The notes beneath the pieces were generated by a model that saw only the letters and a list, made by a program, of their open reading frames with translations, searched no databases and was not told where the DNA came from. Positions 16,765 to 25,043 of a stretch of DNA of 64,000 nucleotides are shown piece by piece (position 1 is the first letter of the stretch; each line of letters opens with the position of its first letter). The DNA comes from Dehalococcoidia bacterium. Lineage in GTDB: Bacteria; Chloroflexota; Dehalococcoidia; Dehalococcoidales; Fen-1064. The position numbers and the translations under genes are program-made. The stretch lies in NCBI GenBank assembly GCA_011170375.1, contig DUEV01000002.1:1-64000 (forward strand), read 5' to 3'.

Positions 16765-19700
16765 ATGATATGCCCAAAGTGCCAAACAGAGAATCCTGAA
16801 GAATCCAAATTTTGTAGAAGATGTGCACAACCACTGCAACATGAACGTGTGTGCCCGCAATGTGGGCATGTTAATCTTTCGGATAGCGACTTCTGTACTG
16901 AATGTGCCCAGCCTCTGGCTGAACCAGCACCCGCACCAGTTCCTGAGGCACCCCCCACCCCTGAACCCACCTCCTTTGCCGGTGGTCGCTACCAGGTCAA
17001 GCAGCTCCTCGGGGAGGGCGGTAAGAAAAGAGTCTACCTCACCCACGATAACACTCTCGACCGTGATGTCGCCTTTGCCCTGATAAAGACCGAAAAGCTG
17101 GACGATGAGGCCCGTACTCGCATCCAGCGTGAAGCTCAGGCCATGGGTAGGCTCGGTGACCACCCCAATATCATTACGGTCTACGATTTCGGAGAGCATG
17201 AAGGCCAGCCTTACATCGTTCTGCCCGTTATGTCCGGTGGTGATGTCGAGGGGCTTATCGAGAAGGCACCTGAGCACCGACTCCCTCTGGAGCAGGTCAT
17301 CGGCATTACCAGGTGTGTCTGCCAGGGCTTGGAGTTTGCCTATTCGAAGGGTATCATCCACAGAGACTTGAAGCCGGGTAACGTCTGGCTCAGTGCCGAC
17401 GGTACCGCCAAGATAGGCGACTTTGGCCTGGCGGTGGCGGTTGACCTCTCCCGCCTGACACAGTCCGGGATGATGGTGGGCACGGTGTCCTATATGCCAC
17501 CGGAGCAGGCAATGGGGGGTAAGGTAACTAATAAAGCAGACCTCTACTCACTGGGCGCCATGCTCTACGAGATGGTGACGGGAAGGCCACCCTTCATCGG
17601 TGACGACTCGGTGGCCATCATCGGCCAGCACATCAATACATCAGTGGTATCCCCCACCTGGCACCGGGCCGACCTGCCACCGGGATTAGAGGTACTCATC
17701 CTGCAACTGCTCGAGAAAGACCCGGAGAAACGACCTGCCTCGGCGGCCGATGTGCTTAAGGCGCTGGAATCCATTGAGCAAGGCAAGATTACCGAGTCGG
17801 TGTCACAGGTAGCGGCTGTGCCGGAGAGTCCTTTATATAGAAAGGTGTTTGTTGGCCGTGAGCCGGAACAAAAACAGCTACAGGCGACCTTTGACGGGGC
17901 CATGTCGGGACAGGGGGCTTTGATGATGGTGGTGGGCGAGCCGGGCATCGGTAAGACCGCCTTATGCGAGCAATTGGCTACCTACGTGACCCTGAGAGGT
18001 GGTAAGACTCTTGTTGGTCACTGCTATGAGGAAGGCTCTTTATCGTTACCTTACCTGGCATTTGTCGAGGCGATGCGTTCCTATGTTCTGTCAAGAGAGA
18101 CCCGAGACCTGAGGAGGGAACTGGGTACCGGTGCGGCCGATGTCGCCCGTATTGTCTCGGAGATAAGGGAGAAGCTGAAGGTTGAGCCTAGGCCACCGGA
18201 GAGCCCCGAGGAAGAACGCTACCGCCTCTTTCAGGCGGTTACAAGCTTCCTTACCAACGCCACTAAAGTCCAGCCGCTATTGATTGTATTAGAGGACCTG
18301 CACGACTCCGATAAGGGCACCTTAGAGATGCTGACCCATATCTCGCGTAACCTATCTGGTACGAGGCTCATGGTTGTCGGTACCTATCGTGATGTTGAAG
18401 TCGATAGGACCCATCCATTATCAGCGGCACTGGCTGAGCTACGCCGTGTATCTACCTTTGGCCGTGTCCTGCTGCGGGGCCTCAATGCCGACGAGGTGAG
18501 GCGGATGCTGGAGAGCATCGTCAGGCAGGACGTACCCTGGGGACTGGCCGAGGCGGTCCACCGCCAGACGGAGGGCAATCCTCTCTTTGTTCAGGAGGTG
18601 GTAAGGTACATCGTCGAGGAGGGCCTTATCAGCCGGGAAGGGGGACAGTGGCGGGCTACTCGGGACACTCCCCTGGAGATGAGCATCCCCGAGGGGCTAC
18701 GGGATGTGGTCGGCAGGCGCCTCTCGGGTCTGAGTCAGGAGTGCAACCGAATACTCTCAATAGCCTCCGTCATTGGCCGGGACTTTCGGCTCGACGCTTT
18801 GCAGAAGGTGGCAGACGTACCTGAGGATGAGTTACTTGCTGCTTTGGAAGAGGCCAAGGGGGCGGCTGTGCTCGAAGAACAGGCATCAGTCGGAATCGGG
18901 GCCAGTTTCAGGTTTACCCACGCTTTCTTCCGTCAGATTCTATATGAGGAGATGTTCGCACCACGCCGTATCCGCACCCATCAGCAGGTGGGGCGTGCCC
19001 TCGAAGAAGTCTACGCAAGACGACGTGAAGACCATGCTACTGAACTGGCCGAGCATTTTGCCCAGAGCACCGAACACGAAGACTTAGTAAAGGCTCTAGA
19101 ATACAGCGAGATGGCGGCTGAACGGGCTAATAGTGTTTATGCCTATGGGGAAGCGGTACGATTGCTGGAGCAGGCACTTAAAGTACAGGAGGTGCTCGAC
19201 CCGGAGGACAAGAGGAAGCGGTGTGATTTGCTGCTGGCATTGAGCCATGCTCTCACCAATGCCGGAGAGTCCCGGCGTGCCGCGGATACTGAAATACCAG
19301 AGGCATTTTTACTGGCGGAGACTATTAGCGATGAGAATCGGGCGTCCCAGGCCTGTTACCTTGCTATACTGGCGTTGACATACTGGGGGCATGCTACAGT
19401 AGGAGTTTATTCTTCTGAGGAAGGTATGGAGTGGGTGAGTCGAGCCGACCAGTATGCTGAAGAGGGTACAAAGGAAAGAGCCATCGCAGACATGCTCTAC
19501 GGTATGGTCAGGTACTCTACAGGTCATCCCAGGACGGGATTTCGGCTTATGGACCAGGCAATAAATCTCATGAGCGAACTGGGAGATAATGAAGTTTATT
19601 GGATGGTGATACCCTTGTGGTTGGTCTATGCGACTGTACCCCAGTATACTGAGCAGCGATTAAAGATGGCTGAGGAACTGTCACAACGCTCTCGTACCGG

Positions 19701-20574
19701 TGTCGACATGCGCTTGGTTGCGTGGGGGCTCGCCGTACTCTTTATCGCTTTTCTCGAGTACGAGCAGCGTGAGCAGTGTGAGGAGGTCTGGCGTGAAGTA
19801 GACCAATACGCTCAACGTAGCTGGCAGATGAACACCCTACTCGAATCAATGGCAGCTCGTGCTATCTTTAGTACCTTGGATGGTCGGCTAGATGAGGCTA
19901 TCGAACTGGCGGACGAAATCAAAACACGGGGTGAAGAGTGGAACCAGCAGCGATATGCAAACATAGCATATAGTTTCTCCAGGTTCAGGGCTGGATTACT
20001 GCTGGGAATGGCTGATTCTATGCTTCAAACCATACCACCTCCTTTTTCCTCCAACCATCTCGCAGTCCTCTGTCTAGCACATATAGGTCGTCAGACTGAA
20101 GTAATCACCTTCTTGGATGAAATGCTGGACAGACGCCGATTCATTGGTACCGCTGACGATTACACTTTCTACTGGACCGATATAGTTTGGCTTGAAACTG
20201 CAGTACTGGTACAGCATAAAGAAGCAGCTGAGGCTCTATTAAACCAACTTGCAGGAAAAACACCACATATGACCAGTTACTACTACCCCACATGTGTAGA
20301 CCGTCATCTCGGTGCTGCAGCAGCTCTTTTGGGTAGACCCGAAGAAGCCCGTCGGCATTATCAGGAAGCTATCAGGGTCTGCACGGAGATGAGGTTCCGC
20401 CCGGAGTTAGCCCTCACCCGGCTCCAGCTCGCTGAGTTACTCCTCGAGCACTACCCTCATGAGAAAAAGGAGGCGCTGGAGCACCTTGACTTTGCCATCA
20501 AAGAGTTCCGTGAGATGAAGATGCAGCCCTCGCTGGAGAGGGCACTGAGGCACAAGGAGATTCTGGGGGCGTAG
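16765..20574 (+). CDS. Ser/Thr protein kinase-AAA ATPase-TPR signalling protein
   Basis: A 1269-aa multidomain protein. Residues 1-50 hold two zinc ribbons (CPKC..FCRRC; CPQC..FCTEC). Residues ~72-330 are a Hanks kinase with HRDLKPGNVW, DFGLAVAVD and MPPEQAMGG; the glycine loop (GEGGKKRV) is degenerate. Residues ~365-640 are a STAND/AAA-type ATPase with P-loop GEPGIGKTAL (~390) and Walker B-like LLIVLEDLHDSD. Residues ~750-1250 are TPR-like repeats. The layout matches the PknK/MalT-like class of kinase-ATPase regulators, but no DNA-binding domain is evident. The short leader has no Shine-Dalgarno. The paralog at 1-1357 is very similar. An acetyltransferase gene follows 29 bp downstream. Confidence 0.95.
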   Translation: MICPKCQTENPEESKFCRRCAQPLQHERVCPQCGHVNLSDSDFCTECAQPLAEPAPAPVPEAPPTPEPTSFAGGRYQVKQLLGEGGKKRVYLTHDNTLDRDVAFALIKTEKLDDEARTRIQREAQAMGRLGDHPNIITVYDFGEHEGQPYIVLPVMSGGDVEGLIEKAPEHRLPLEQVIGITRCVCQGLEFAYSKGIIHRDLKPGNVWLSADGTAKIGDFGLAVAVDLSRLTQSGMMVGTVSYMPPEQAMGGKVTNKADLYSLGAMLYEMVTGRPPFIGDDSVAIIGQHINTSVVSPTWHRADLPPGLEVLILQLLEKDPEKRPASAADVLKALESIEQGKITESVSQVAAVPESPLYRKVFVGREPEQKQLQATFDGAMSGQGALMMVVGEPGIGKTALCEQLATYVTLRGGKTLVGHCYEEGSLSLPYLAFVEAMRSYVLSRETRDLRRELGTGAADVARIVSEIREKLKVEPRPPESPEEERYRLFQAVTSFLTNATKVQPLLIVLEDLHDSDKGTLEMLTHISRNLSGTRLMVVGTYRDVEVDRTHPLSAALAELRRVSTFGRVLLRGLNADEVRRMLESIVRQDVPWGLAEAVHRQTEGNPLFVQEVVRYIVEEGLISREGGQWRATRDTPLEMSIPEGLRDVVGRRLSGLSQECNRILSIASVIGRDFRLDALQKVADVPEDELLAALEEAKGAAVLEEQASVGIGASFRFTHAFFRQILYEEMFAPRRIRTHQQVGRALEEVYARRREDHATELAEHFAQSTEHEDLVKALEYSEMAAERANSVYAYGEAVRLLEQALKVQEVLDPEDKRKRCDLLLALSHALTNAGESRRAADTEIPEAFLLAETISDENRASQACYLAILALTYWGHATVGVYSSEEGMEWVSRADQYAEEGTKERAIADMLYGMVRYSTGHPRTGFRLMDQAINLMSELGDNEVYWMVIPLWLVYATVPQYTEQRLKMAEELSQRSRTGVDMRLVAWGLAVLFIAFLEYEQREQCEEVWREVDQYAQRSWQMNTLLESMAARAIFSTLDGRLDEAIELADEIKTRGEEWNQQRYANIAYSFSRFRAGLLLGMADSMLQTIPPPFSSNHLAVLCLAHIGRQTEVITFLDEMLDRRRFIGTADDYTFYWTDIVWLETAVLVQHKEAAEALLNQLAGKTPHMTSYYYPTCVDRHLGAAAALLGRPEEARRHYQEAIRVCTEMRFRPELALTRLQLAELLLEHYPHEKKEALEHLDFAIKEFREMKMQPSLERALRHKEILGA
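20534..20570 (+). repeat. 37-bp direct repeat, copy 1 (3' end of kinase gene)
   Basis: The last codons of the kinase gene. It recurs with two mismatches at 21132-21168, on the far side of the acetyltransferase gene. Confidence 0.9.
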
Positions 20575-20603
20575 TTCCTCTGCAGTCCGAAAGGAGATTA
20601 CAC

Positions 20604-21146
20604 ATGCTGAGGGGTGAGAAGGTCCTTTTGAGACCGTTGAAGAGGTCAGACATTACCAACTTCCTGAAGTGGTTCAATGAACCGGAGGTGACCCAGTATC
20701 TGAATTTCTACCTGCCGATGACAGAGATGGCCGAGGAGAAGTGGATTGAGGATGCAGCCTCCAGGACTCAAGCAGGCACTGGCGTGTACTTTGTTATCGA
20801 GGCCATCGAAGGGGATTCTACCAAACCTATTGGAAGCATGGGGCTTGGAGGCATAAATCCGAAAGACCATGGTGCTTCGTTCGGGATTACTATTGGCGAG
20901 AAGGATTACTGGGGAAATGGCTACGGTACTGAGGCGACACGGCTCATCCTTGAGTACGGTTTCCAGCAGCTGAACCTGCACCGTATCTCATCTTCTGCAT
21001 TTGCCTTTAACGAGCGTAGCATCAGGCTACACAAGAAGGTTGGCTTCAAGGAAGAGGGCCGCCAACGGGAAGCTATATTTAAGAATGGTCGATTTCATGA
21101 TCTTGTCTATTTCGGTATTCTCAGAGATGAGTGGAGAGGGCGCTGA
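20604..21146 (+). CDS. GNAT acetyltransferase (RimJ/RimL type)
   Basis: A 180-aa N-acetyltransferase. It opens LRGEKVLLRPLKRSD, and the acetyl-CoA-binding core is seen in FGITIGEKDYWGNGYGTEA, then LNLHRISSSAFAFNERSIRLHKKVGFKEEGRQRE. Such enzymes acetylate ribosomal protein N-termini, amino-sugars or antibiotics; the substrate is unknown. AAAGGAG site. The last six codons and the stop lie in a duplicated copy of the kinase 3' end, so the C-terminus may have been replaced during the rearrangement that placed the gene here. Confidence 0.92.
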   Translation: MLRGEKVLLRPLKRSDITNFLKWFNEPEVTQYLNFYLPMTEMAEEKWIEDAASRTQAGTGVYFVIEAIEGDSTKPIGSMGLGGINPKDHGASFGITIGEKDYWGNGYGTEATRLILEYGFQQLNLHRISSSAFAFNERSIRLHKKVGFKEEGRQREAIFKNGRFHDLVYFGILRDEWRGR

Positions 21147-21168
21147 GGCACAAGGAGATACTGGGGGC
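21132..21168 (+). repeat. 37-bp direct repeat, copy 2 (end of acetyltransferase gene)
   Basis: 35 of 37 bases match 20534-20570. In copy 1 the sequence is read in the kinase frame; here it supplies the acetyltransferase stop codon and continues into non-coding DNA. Confidence 0.9.
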
Positions 21169-21263
21169 ACAAATTCTCCACCCTATTGACAATCTCAGCA
21201 TATCAAACTACCATATCACCAACAGGGAGATACGCCTAGACATGACGCCACGGAGGTAGTAAA

Positions 21264-21554
21264 GTGGCTGAGAAAAAGTGTCAGGTTTGTGAAAATCGCG
21301 TTGACCCCGAGGATGTGGAGAAGCATCACATCGTTCCCAAGAACCTGACAGATGATGCAGGTATCCCCGAATCCCAGACTATTCAACTATGTGCCAATTG
21401 TCATCAAGAAGTCCACGCCTGGTACACCGCCAGAGTGCGTCACACGGAGTATGATGCTGGCACGAGGCGATTCCGCACCAAGTCTTACCTCGAGATGGTC
21501 AATGAATACCAGACGGTCTTCAGTGACTTCATGAAATACAAAGGCACACGTTAA
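21264..21554 (+). CDS. Small HNH-nuclease-like zinc protein
   Basis: A 96-aa protein with an HNH fold: zinc knuckle CQVC, HHIVPKNL carrying the HH motif, then LCANCHQEVH with Asn and His. The rest is a short helical tail. HNH proteins of this size are DNA-nicking enzymes or structural zinc modules; the role is not clear here. GTG start with GGAGG seven bases upstream. It lies just beyond the kinase-acetyltransferase rearrangement. Confidence 0.85.
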   Translation: MAEKKCQVCENRVDPEDVEKHHIVPKNLTDDAGIPESQTIQLCANCHQEVHAWYTARVRHTEYDAGTRRFRTKSYLEMVNEYQTVFSDFMKYKGTR

Positions 21555-21570
21555 CCGGGCTGGTAAACAA

Positions 21571-21605
21571 GTGTCCCCTGCCGGAAATATCCTGACAGGG
21601 GGCAC
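21571..21605. terminator. Bidirectional hairpin between convergent genes
   Basis: GTGTCCCCTG / CAGGGGGCAC, ten pairs with one wobble and a 15-nt loop, between the HNH gene and the convergent acyl-CoA dehydrogenase. U-tracts are weak. Confidence 0.5.
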
Positions 21606-21634
21606 CATCGTTTATCTAAGTGTGCGATTGATGC

Positions 21635-22837
21635 TTACTTAAGCTCTTCCCGGGTGTAATCAAGAATACGTCGGGCAACAATCAGCATATTTATCTGCCC
21701 GGTACCCTCGAAGATGTCGTTAATCTTGCCGTCCCGCATCCATTTTTCCAGTAAATACTTGCGGGAGTAGCCCAAGGGACCCATCATCTCGACAGCCTTC
21801 TGAGTTATCCAGGCAACAACGATTCCGGCTTTCGCCTTAGCCATCGAGGCCTCGAGACTATTTGGCTGGAACTGGCTCATCATCCATGTAGCACGCAACA
21901 TCAGCGTAAGTGCCGCCTTATAGGCGGCCTCCATTTCCATCACATCACGTTCAATTGCCGTCAATTTATGACTAGGTAAACCATATCTTATTGGAATCCC
22001 TTCCTTTTCCAGGGTTTCCCGGACGAAATCAAGCGAGGCACGTCCAACCCCAAGCGCCATGGCGGCTATAATCGGACGAGTCATATCAAAGGTAGCCATC
22101 GCACGCTTAAAACCAGCAGTCTGACTTGAGTCAACCCTTCTTACTTCGGGACTACCCAGAATATTCTCATATGGAATACGGCAGTTGTCGAGGATGAGAG
22201 TGGCGGTATCACTGGCCCGGATTCCCAGTTTGTTCTCTACCTTATCAATAGTCGCTCCGGGTGTCCCGGCCTCAACCACAAACGGCTTCATGCCGGCTCG
22301 CCCGGCTGTCCTGTCAACTGTAGCCCAGACAACTACCAGGCCATCGGATTCCATAGACCTCTGCCCACCGGTGATGAATATTTTCTCGCCGTTAAGCACC
22401 CATTCGTTTGTTTCGGTGTCAAGCACGGCTGTTGTCTGGATGGCTGCCGTATCCGAACCAGCGCCGGGTTCGGTCATGGCCATAGCACCCCATTTTGGTT
22501 CACCTTCGCCAAAACGCTTCAGGAAATTCGCTTGCTGTTCCTGAGTTCCGCTCGCCAAAATGGCAGCGCCTCCCAGACCAGAGCTAGGTGCCACCAGCAT
22601 CAGGCCAGCATCACCCCAGCAGTTTTCCAGTATCCGCAAGGATGCACCAACACCCAGGCCCAGTATGCTGCCACCACCCTGCGCCTGTTGCTGCCACTGT
22701 TGTTCAATAAAGTCCTTGGGACTCTCATGCTCATGTTCGTCATAATAGCGAGATATCGGACGAACCACCTCCAGAGCCTCTTTATGGGCGGCATCTATCA
22801 TTGCCTGTTCTTCGGGTGTTAGTTCGAAATCGATCAT
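21635..22837 (-). CDS. Acyl-CoA dehydrogenase
   Basis: A 400-aa FAD-dependent acyl-CoA dehydrogenase. Family signatures are AMTEPGAGSDTAAIQTTA (FAD contact), GEKIFITGG, and the C-terminal GPLGYSRKYLLEKWMRDGKINDIFEGT, where the Glu of FEGT-like motifs acts as base in many members. It oxidises an acyl-CoA at the alpha-beta position and passes electrons to ETF. Downstream of, and probably co-transcribed with, another acyl-CoA dehydrogenase 32 bp away. Substrate chain cannot be predicted. Confidence 0.95.
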   Translation of the reverse strand: MIDFELTPEEQAMIDAAHKEALEVVRPISRYYDEHEHESPKDFIEQQWQQQAQGGGSILGLGVGASLRILENCWGDAGLMLVAPSSGLGGAAILASGTQEQQANFLKRFGEGEPKWGAMAMTEPGAGSDTAAIQTTAVLDTETNEWVLNGEKIFITGGQRSMESDGLVVVWATVDRTAGRAGMKPFVVEAGTPGATIDKVENKLGIRASDTATLILDNCRIPYENILGSPEVRRVDSSQTAGFKRAMATFDMTRPIIAAMALGVGRASLDFVRETLEKEGIPIRYGLPSHKLTAIERDVMEMEAAYKAALTLMLRATWMMSQFQPNSLEASMAKAKAGIVVAWITQKAVEMMGPLGYSRKYLLEKWMRDGKINDIFEGTGQINMLIVARRILDYTREELK

Positions 22838-22869
22838 CTTTCCAGACCTCCTGCTATCTTTCGAAAGCC

Positions 22870-23967
22870 CTACACTATGGCCATGCCATCAAAGGTAGCA
22901 AATCCTCGACCGTTCCTGAACCAGAGTTCCACCGGGTGTTCGCGAATATAGCCATGTCCCCCCAATACCTGAACGGCGTTGTTGGTGACATTTATTGCCA
23001 TGTCATCGGCGTACATCTTTGCCAGAGAGGCTTCCTTAGTAGCGTCCTCGTTACGGTCGAGCTTCCAGGCGGCCTCCCACGTCATCAGGCGGGTAGCATC
23101 GATATCTATGGCCATTTCTGCCAGCATGAAAGCGATTGCCTGCCGGGAGGCAATCGGTTCTCCGAAAGCATGGCGCTCCTTGGCATAGTCGCGGGCGTAT
23201 TCAAAGGCAGCCCGACCAACACCAACCGCCATTGCTGAGAGTGCTACCCGTGAGAGGTTGTATATCCGGTTGAAATCGCAGCCTGCATCACCACCGAGAC
23301 GATTCTCCTTGGGCACCTTACAGTCCTTCAGTGACAACTCGTAGGTTGCCAGGGCCTTTATCCCCATGTTCTTTTCACGCTCAGCAATCTCGAGTCCCGG
23401 AGTACCCTTTTCGATAAGAAAACCCTGAGTATTGCCTCCCTCGTTGGCATAAACCAGAAGCAGGTCAGCATCGGCTGCCAGAGGGACATAGCACTTCTCC
23501 CCGCTGAGTATATAACCACCGTTGGCGCGTTTAGCTGTGGTCTGTAGTTCAGCCGGGTCGAAATCAAAACGTGGCTCAATTAGAGCAGAAGTGGCTACCT
23601 TGAACTTATCACCGCAGAAGGAAGGAAGGTACTGTTTCTTCTGCTCATCAGTACCCATCTCGACCACTGGCATGGCCACCAGGGCGGGACAGAGAATATG
23701 CATCGCCATCGAAAGGTCTCCCCAGGCCAGTTCCTCGGCAATCAGCGTTCCGGTTAGTGCCGAGCGTTCACCGCCGAAACCCTGGAACTCCTCGGGGATA
23801 CTGCTGGCAATGAATCCCAGCTCCCAGGCGGTATCGATAATATTTGCAGGAATTTCACCGCTTTCGTCACACTCCCGGTAAACCTTTCGGACATGGTCAT
23901 TATTGAACTCTTTAACCATGTTGACAATCATCTGTTGCTCTTCGCTGGGGCTGAAAGAAATCATCAC
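22870..23967 (-). CDS. Acyl-CoA dehydrogenase
   Basis: A 365-aa acyl-CoA dehydrogenase, first of a pair with 21635-22837. Visible: FSPSEEQQMIVNMVKEF N-terminal helix, SGEKCYVP, the RHAFGEPIASRQA helix typical of the family, and the C-terminal VQVLGGHGYIREHPVELWFRNGR. It is slightly short at the C-terminus, ending TFDGMAIV without a clear EGT motif. The FAD-loop TEPxxxSD is also altered (ALIEPRFDFDPAELQT). This may be a divergent or non-catalytic partner that acts with the neighbouring subunit. Confidence 0.93.
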   Translation of the reverse strand: MMISFSPSEEQQMIVNMVKEFNNDHVRKVYRECDESGEIPANIIDTAWELGFIASSIPEEFQGFGGERSALTGTLIAEELAWGDLSMAMHILCPALVAMPVVEMGTDEQKKQYLPSFCGDKFKVATSALIEPRFDFDPAELQTTAKRANGGYILSGEKCYVPLAADADLLLVYANEGGNTQGFLIEKGTPGLEIAEREKNMGIKALATYELSLKDCKVPKENRLGGDAGCDFNRIYNLSRVALSAMAVGVGRAAFEYARDYAKERHAFGEPIASRQAIAFMLAEMAIDIDATRLMTWEAAWKLDRNEDATKEASLAKMYADDMAINVTNNAVQVLGGHGYIREHPVELWFRNGRGFATFDGMAIV

Positions 23968-24068
23968 TACCTCCTTAACTCGATTATAGATAACGGTGTG
24001 AGGTTGTGCGTATTGACCTATAAAACAAAACTAGCACAATCAGTATTATTTATCAAATTGTGCGAATC

Positions 24069-24638
24069 CTATTTCTCAAGCTCAAGACCGACACTGAATG
24101 CCTTGGCAATAACCTCTCCGAATCCCTGGTAATGGCGGGGAGGTGAAACAAAGATAAAAGGCCTGATTTTATCGACATCCGGACGGTCATCGGTGAGACA
24201 ATCGTCAGAGACATGAGTCTCCTCTATTTGACCGACAACAAGGCAGTGGCTACCGAGCTCCAGCATGTGTGCCACACGGCATTCCAGGTTTACCGGGCAC
24301 TGTTCAATCAGAGGTGCTTTCTCGACTTCTCCATAGAATACTTTGAATTTGCAGGCTGTGACCTTATTGACATTTGCCCCCGACCTGACCCCACAGTAGT
24401 CTGCCTCCTTCACCAACTCTATAGAGGGCACGTTAACCGAAAAGGTCTCGTTTTGCTTGATACCCTTCAGTGTGTAGCGTTCGTACCGCAGTGCCACTGA
24501 AATCATTGGTGGCGCGCCATTGGCAATTCCAGCCCAGGCAACCGCCATGAAATTCGGCTTGCCATCAACTTCAGCCCCCACAAGTAATGTTGGCATTGGA
24601 TAGATTAATGTCGAGGGGCCAATCTTAGTCTTGCTCAT
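24069..24638 (-). CDS. Flavin reductase-like domain protein
   Basis: A 189-aa FMN-binding split-barrel protein of the flavin-reductase / flavoredoxin group. It starts IGPSTLIYPMPTLLVGAEVDGKPNFMAV.W and contains SVALRYERYT, NETFSVNVPS and YCGVRSGANVNK, the usual flavin-pocket blocks. Such proteins shuttle electrons to flavoproteins or reduce free flavin in anaerobes. It sits upstream of the acyl-CoA dehydrogenase pair on the same strand and is divergent from the ferredoxin gene. Confidence 0.9.
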   Translation of the reverse strand: MSKTKIGPSTLIYPMPTLLVGAEVDGKPNFMAVAWAGIANGAPPMISVALRYERYTLKGIKQNETFSVNVPSIELVKEADYCGVRSGANVNKVTACKFKVFYGEVEKAPLIEQCPVNLECRVAHMLELGSHCLVVGQIEETHVSDDCLTDDRPDVDKIRPFIFVSPPRHYQGFGEVIAKAFSVGLELEK

Positions 24639-24779
24639 TCACTCACTCCTTCAATATCATTATCACTATGGACACTTTAGGTTGCCCGTATAACTTTGTC
24701 AACCACAGTCCCTTATCGAAAGGCTCGTATAATTTGACAGTCCTCGATTGAAGATGTAGCATCACCTGAGAGGACTGCT

Positions 24780-25043
24780 TTGATATCACAAACCAAAGGC
24801 CCACCAATCGAATGTGATGCCTCGCGGTGTACAGGATGCCTTATCTGTGAGCTGCGCTGTTCCCTGCGACTCGAAAAAGCCTTCCGACCCGCTGCCGCCG
24901 CCATAGTAATTCGCCGGCAGGTTCAATCCCCGGATGAGTATACAATATCTTTTACCGGTCTTTGTGACAACTGCGGTATCTGTGCTCGATATTGCCCTTA
25001 TGGTGCACTAACCCAAGTAAAGAAAGCGACAGGTGCGACATGA
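24780..25043 (+). CDS. Two-cluster 4Fe-4S ferredoxin, partner of the aldehyde oxidoreductase
   Basis: An 87-aa ferredoxin with two complete CxxCxxCxxxC motifs: CTGCLICELRC in the N-terminal half and CDNCGICARYC in the C-terminal half, giving two 4Fe-4S clusters. The start is TTG 24780 with GAGAGG five to six bases upstream. The stop overlaps the ATG of the next gene (ATGA at 25040-25043), so the two are translationally coupled. It probably carries electrons from the tungsten enzyme downstream. Confidence 0.92.
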   Translation: MISQTKGPPIECDASRCTGCLICELRCSLRLEKAFRPAAAAIVIRRQVQSPDEYTISFTGLCDNCGICARYCPYGALTQVKKATGAT

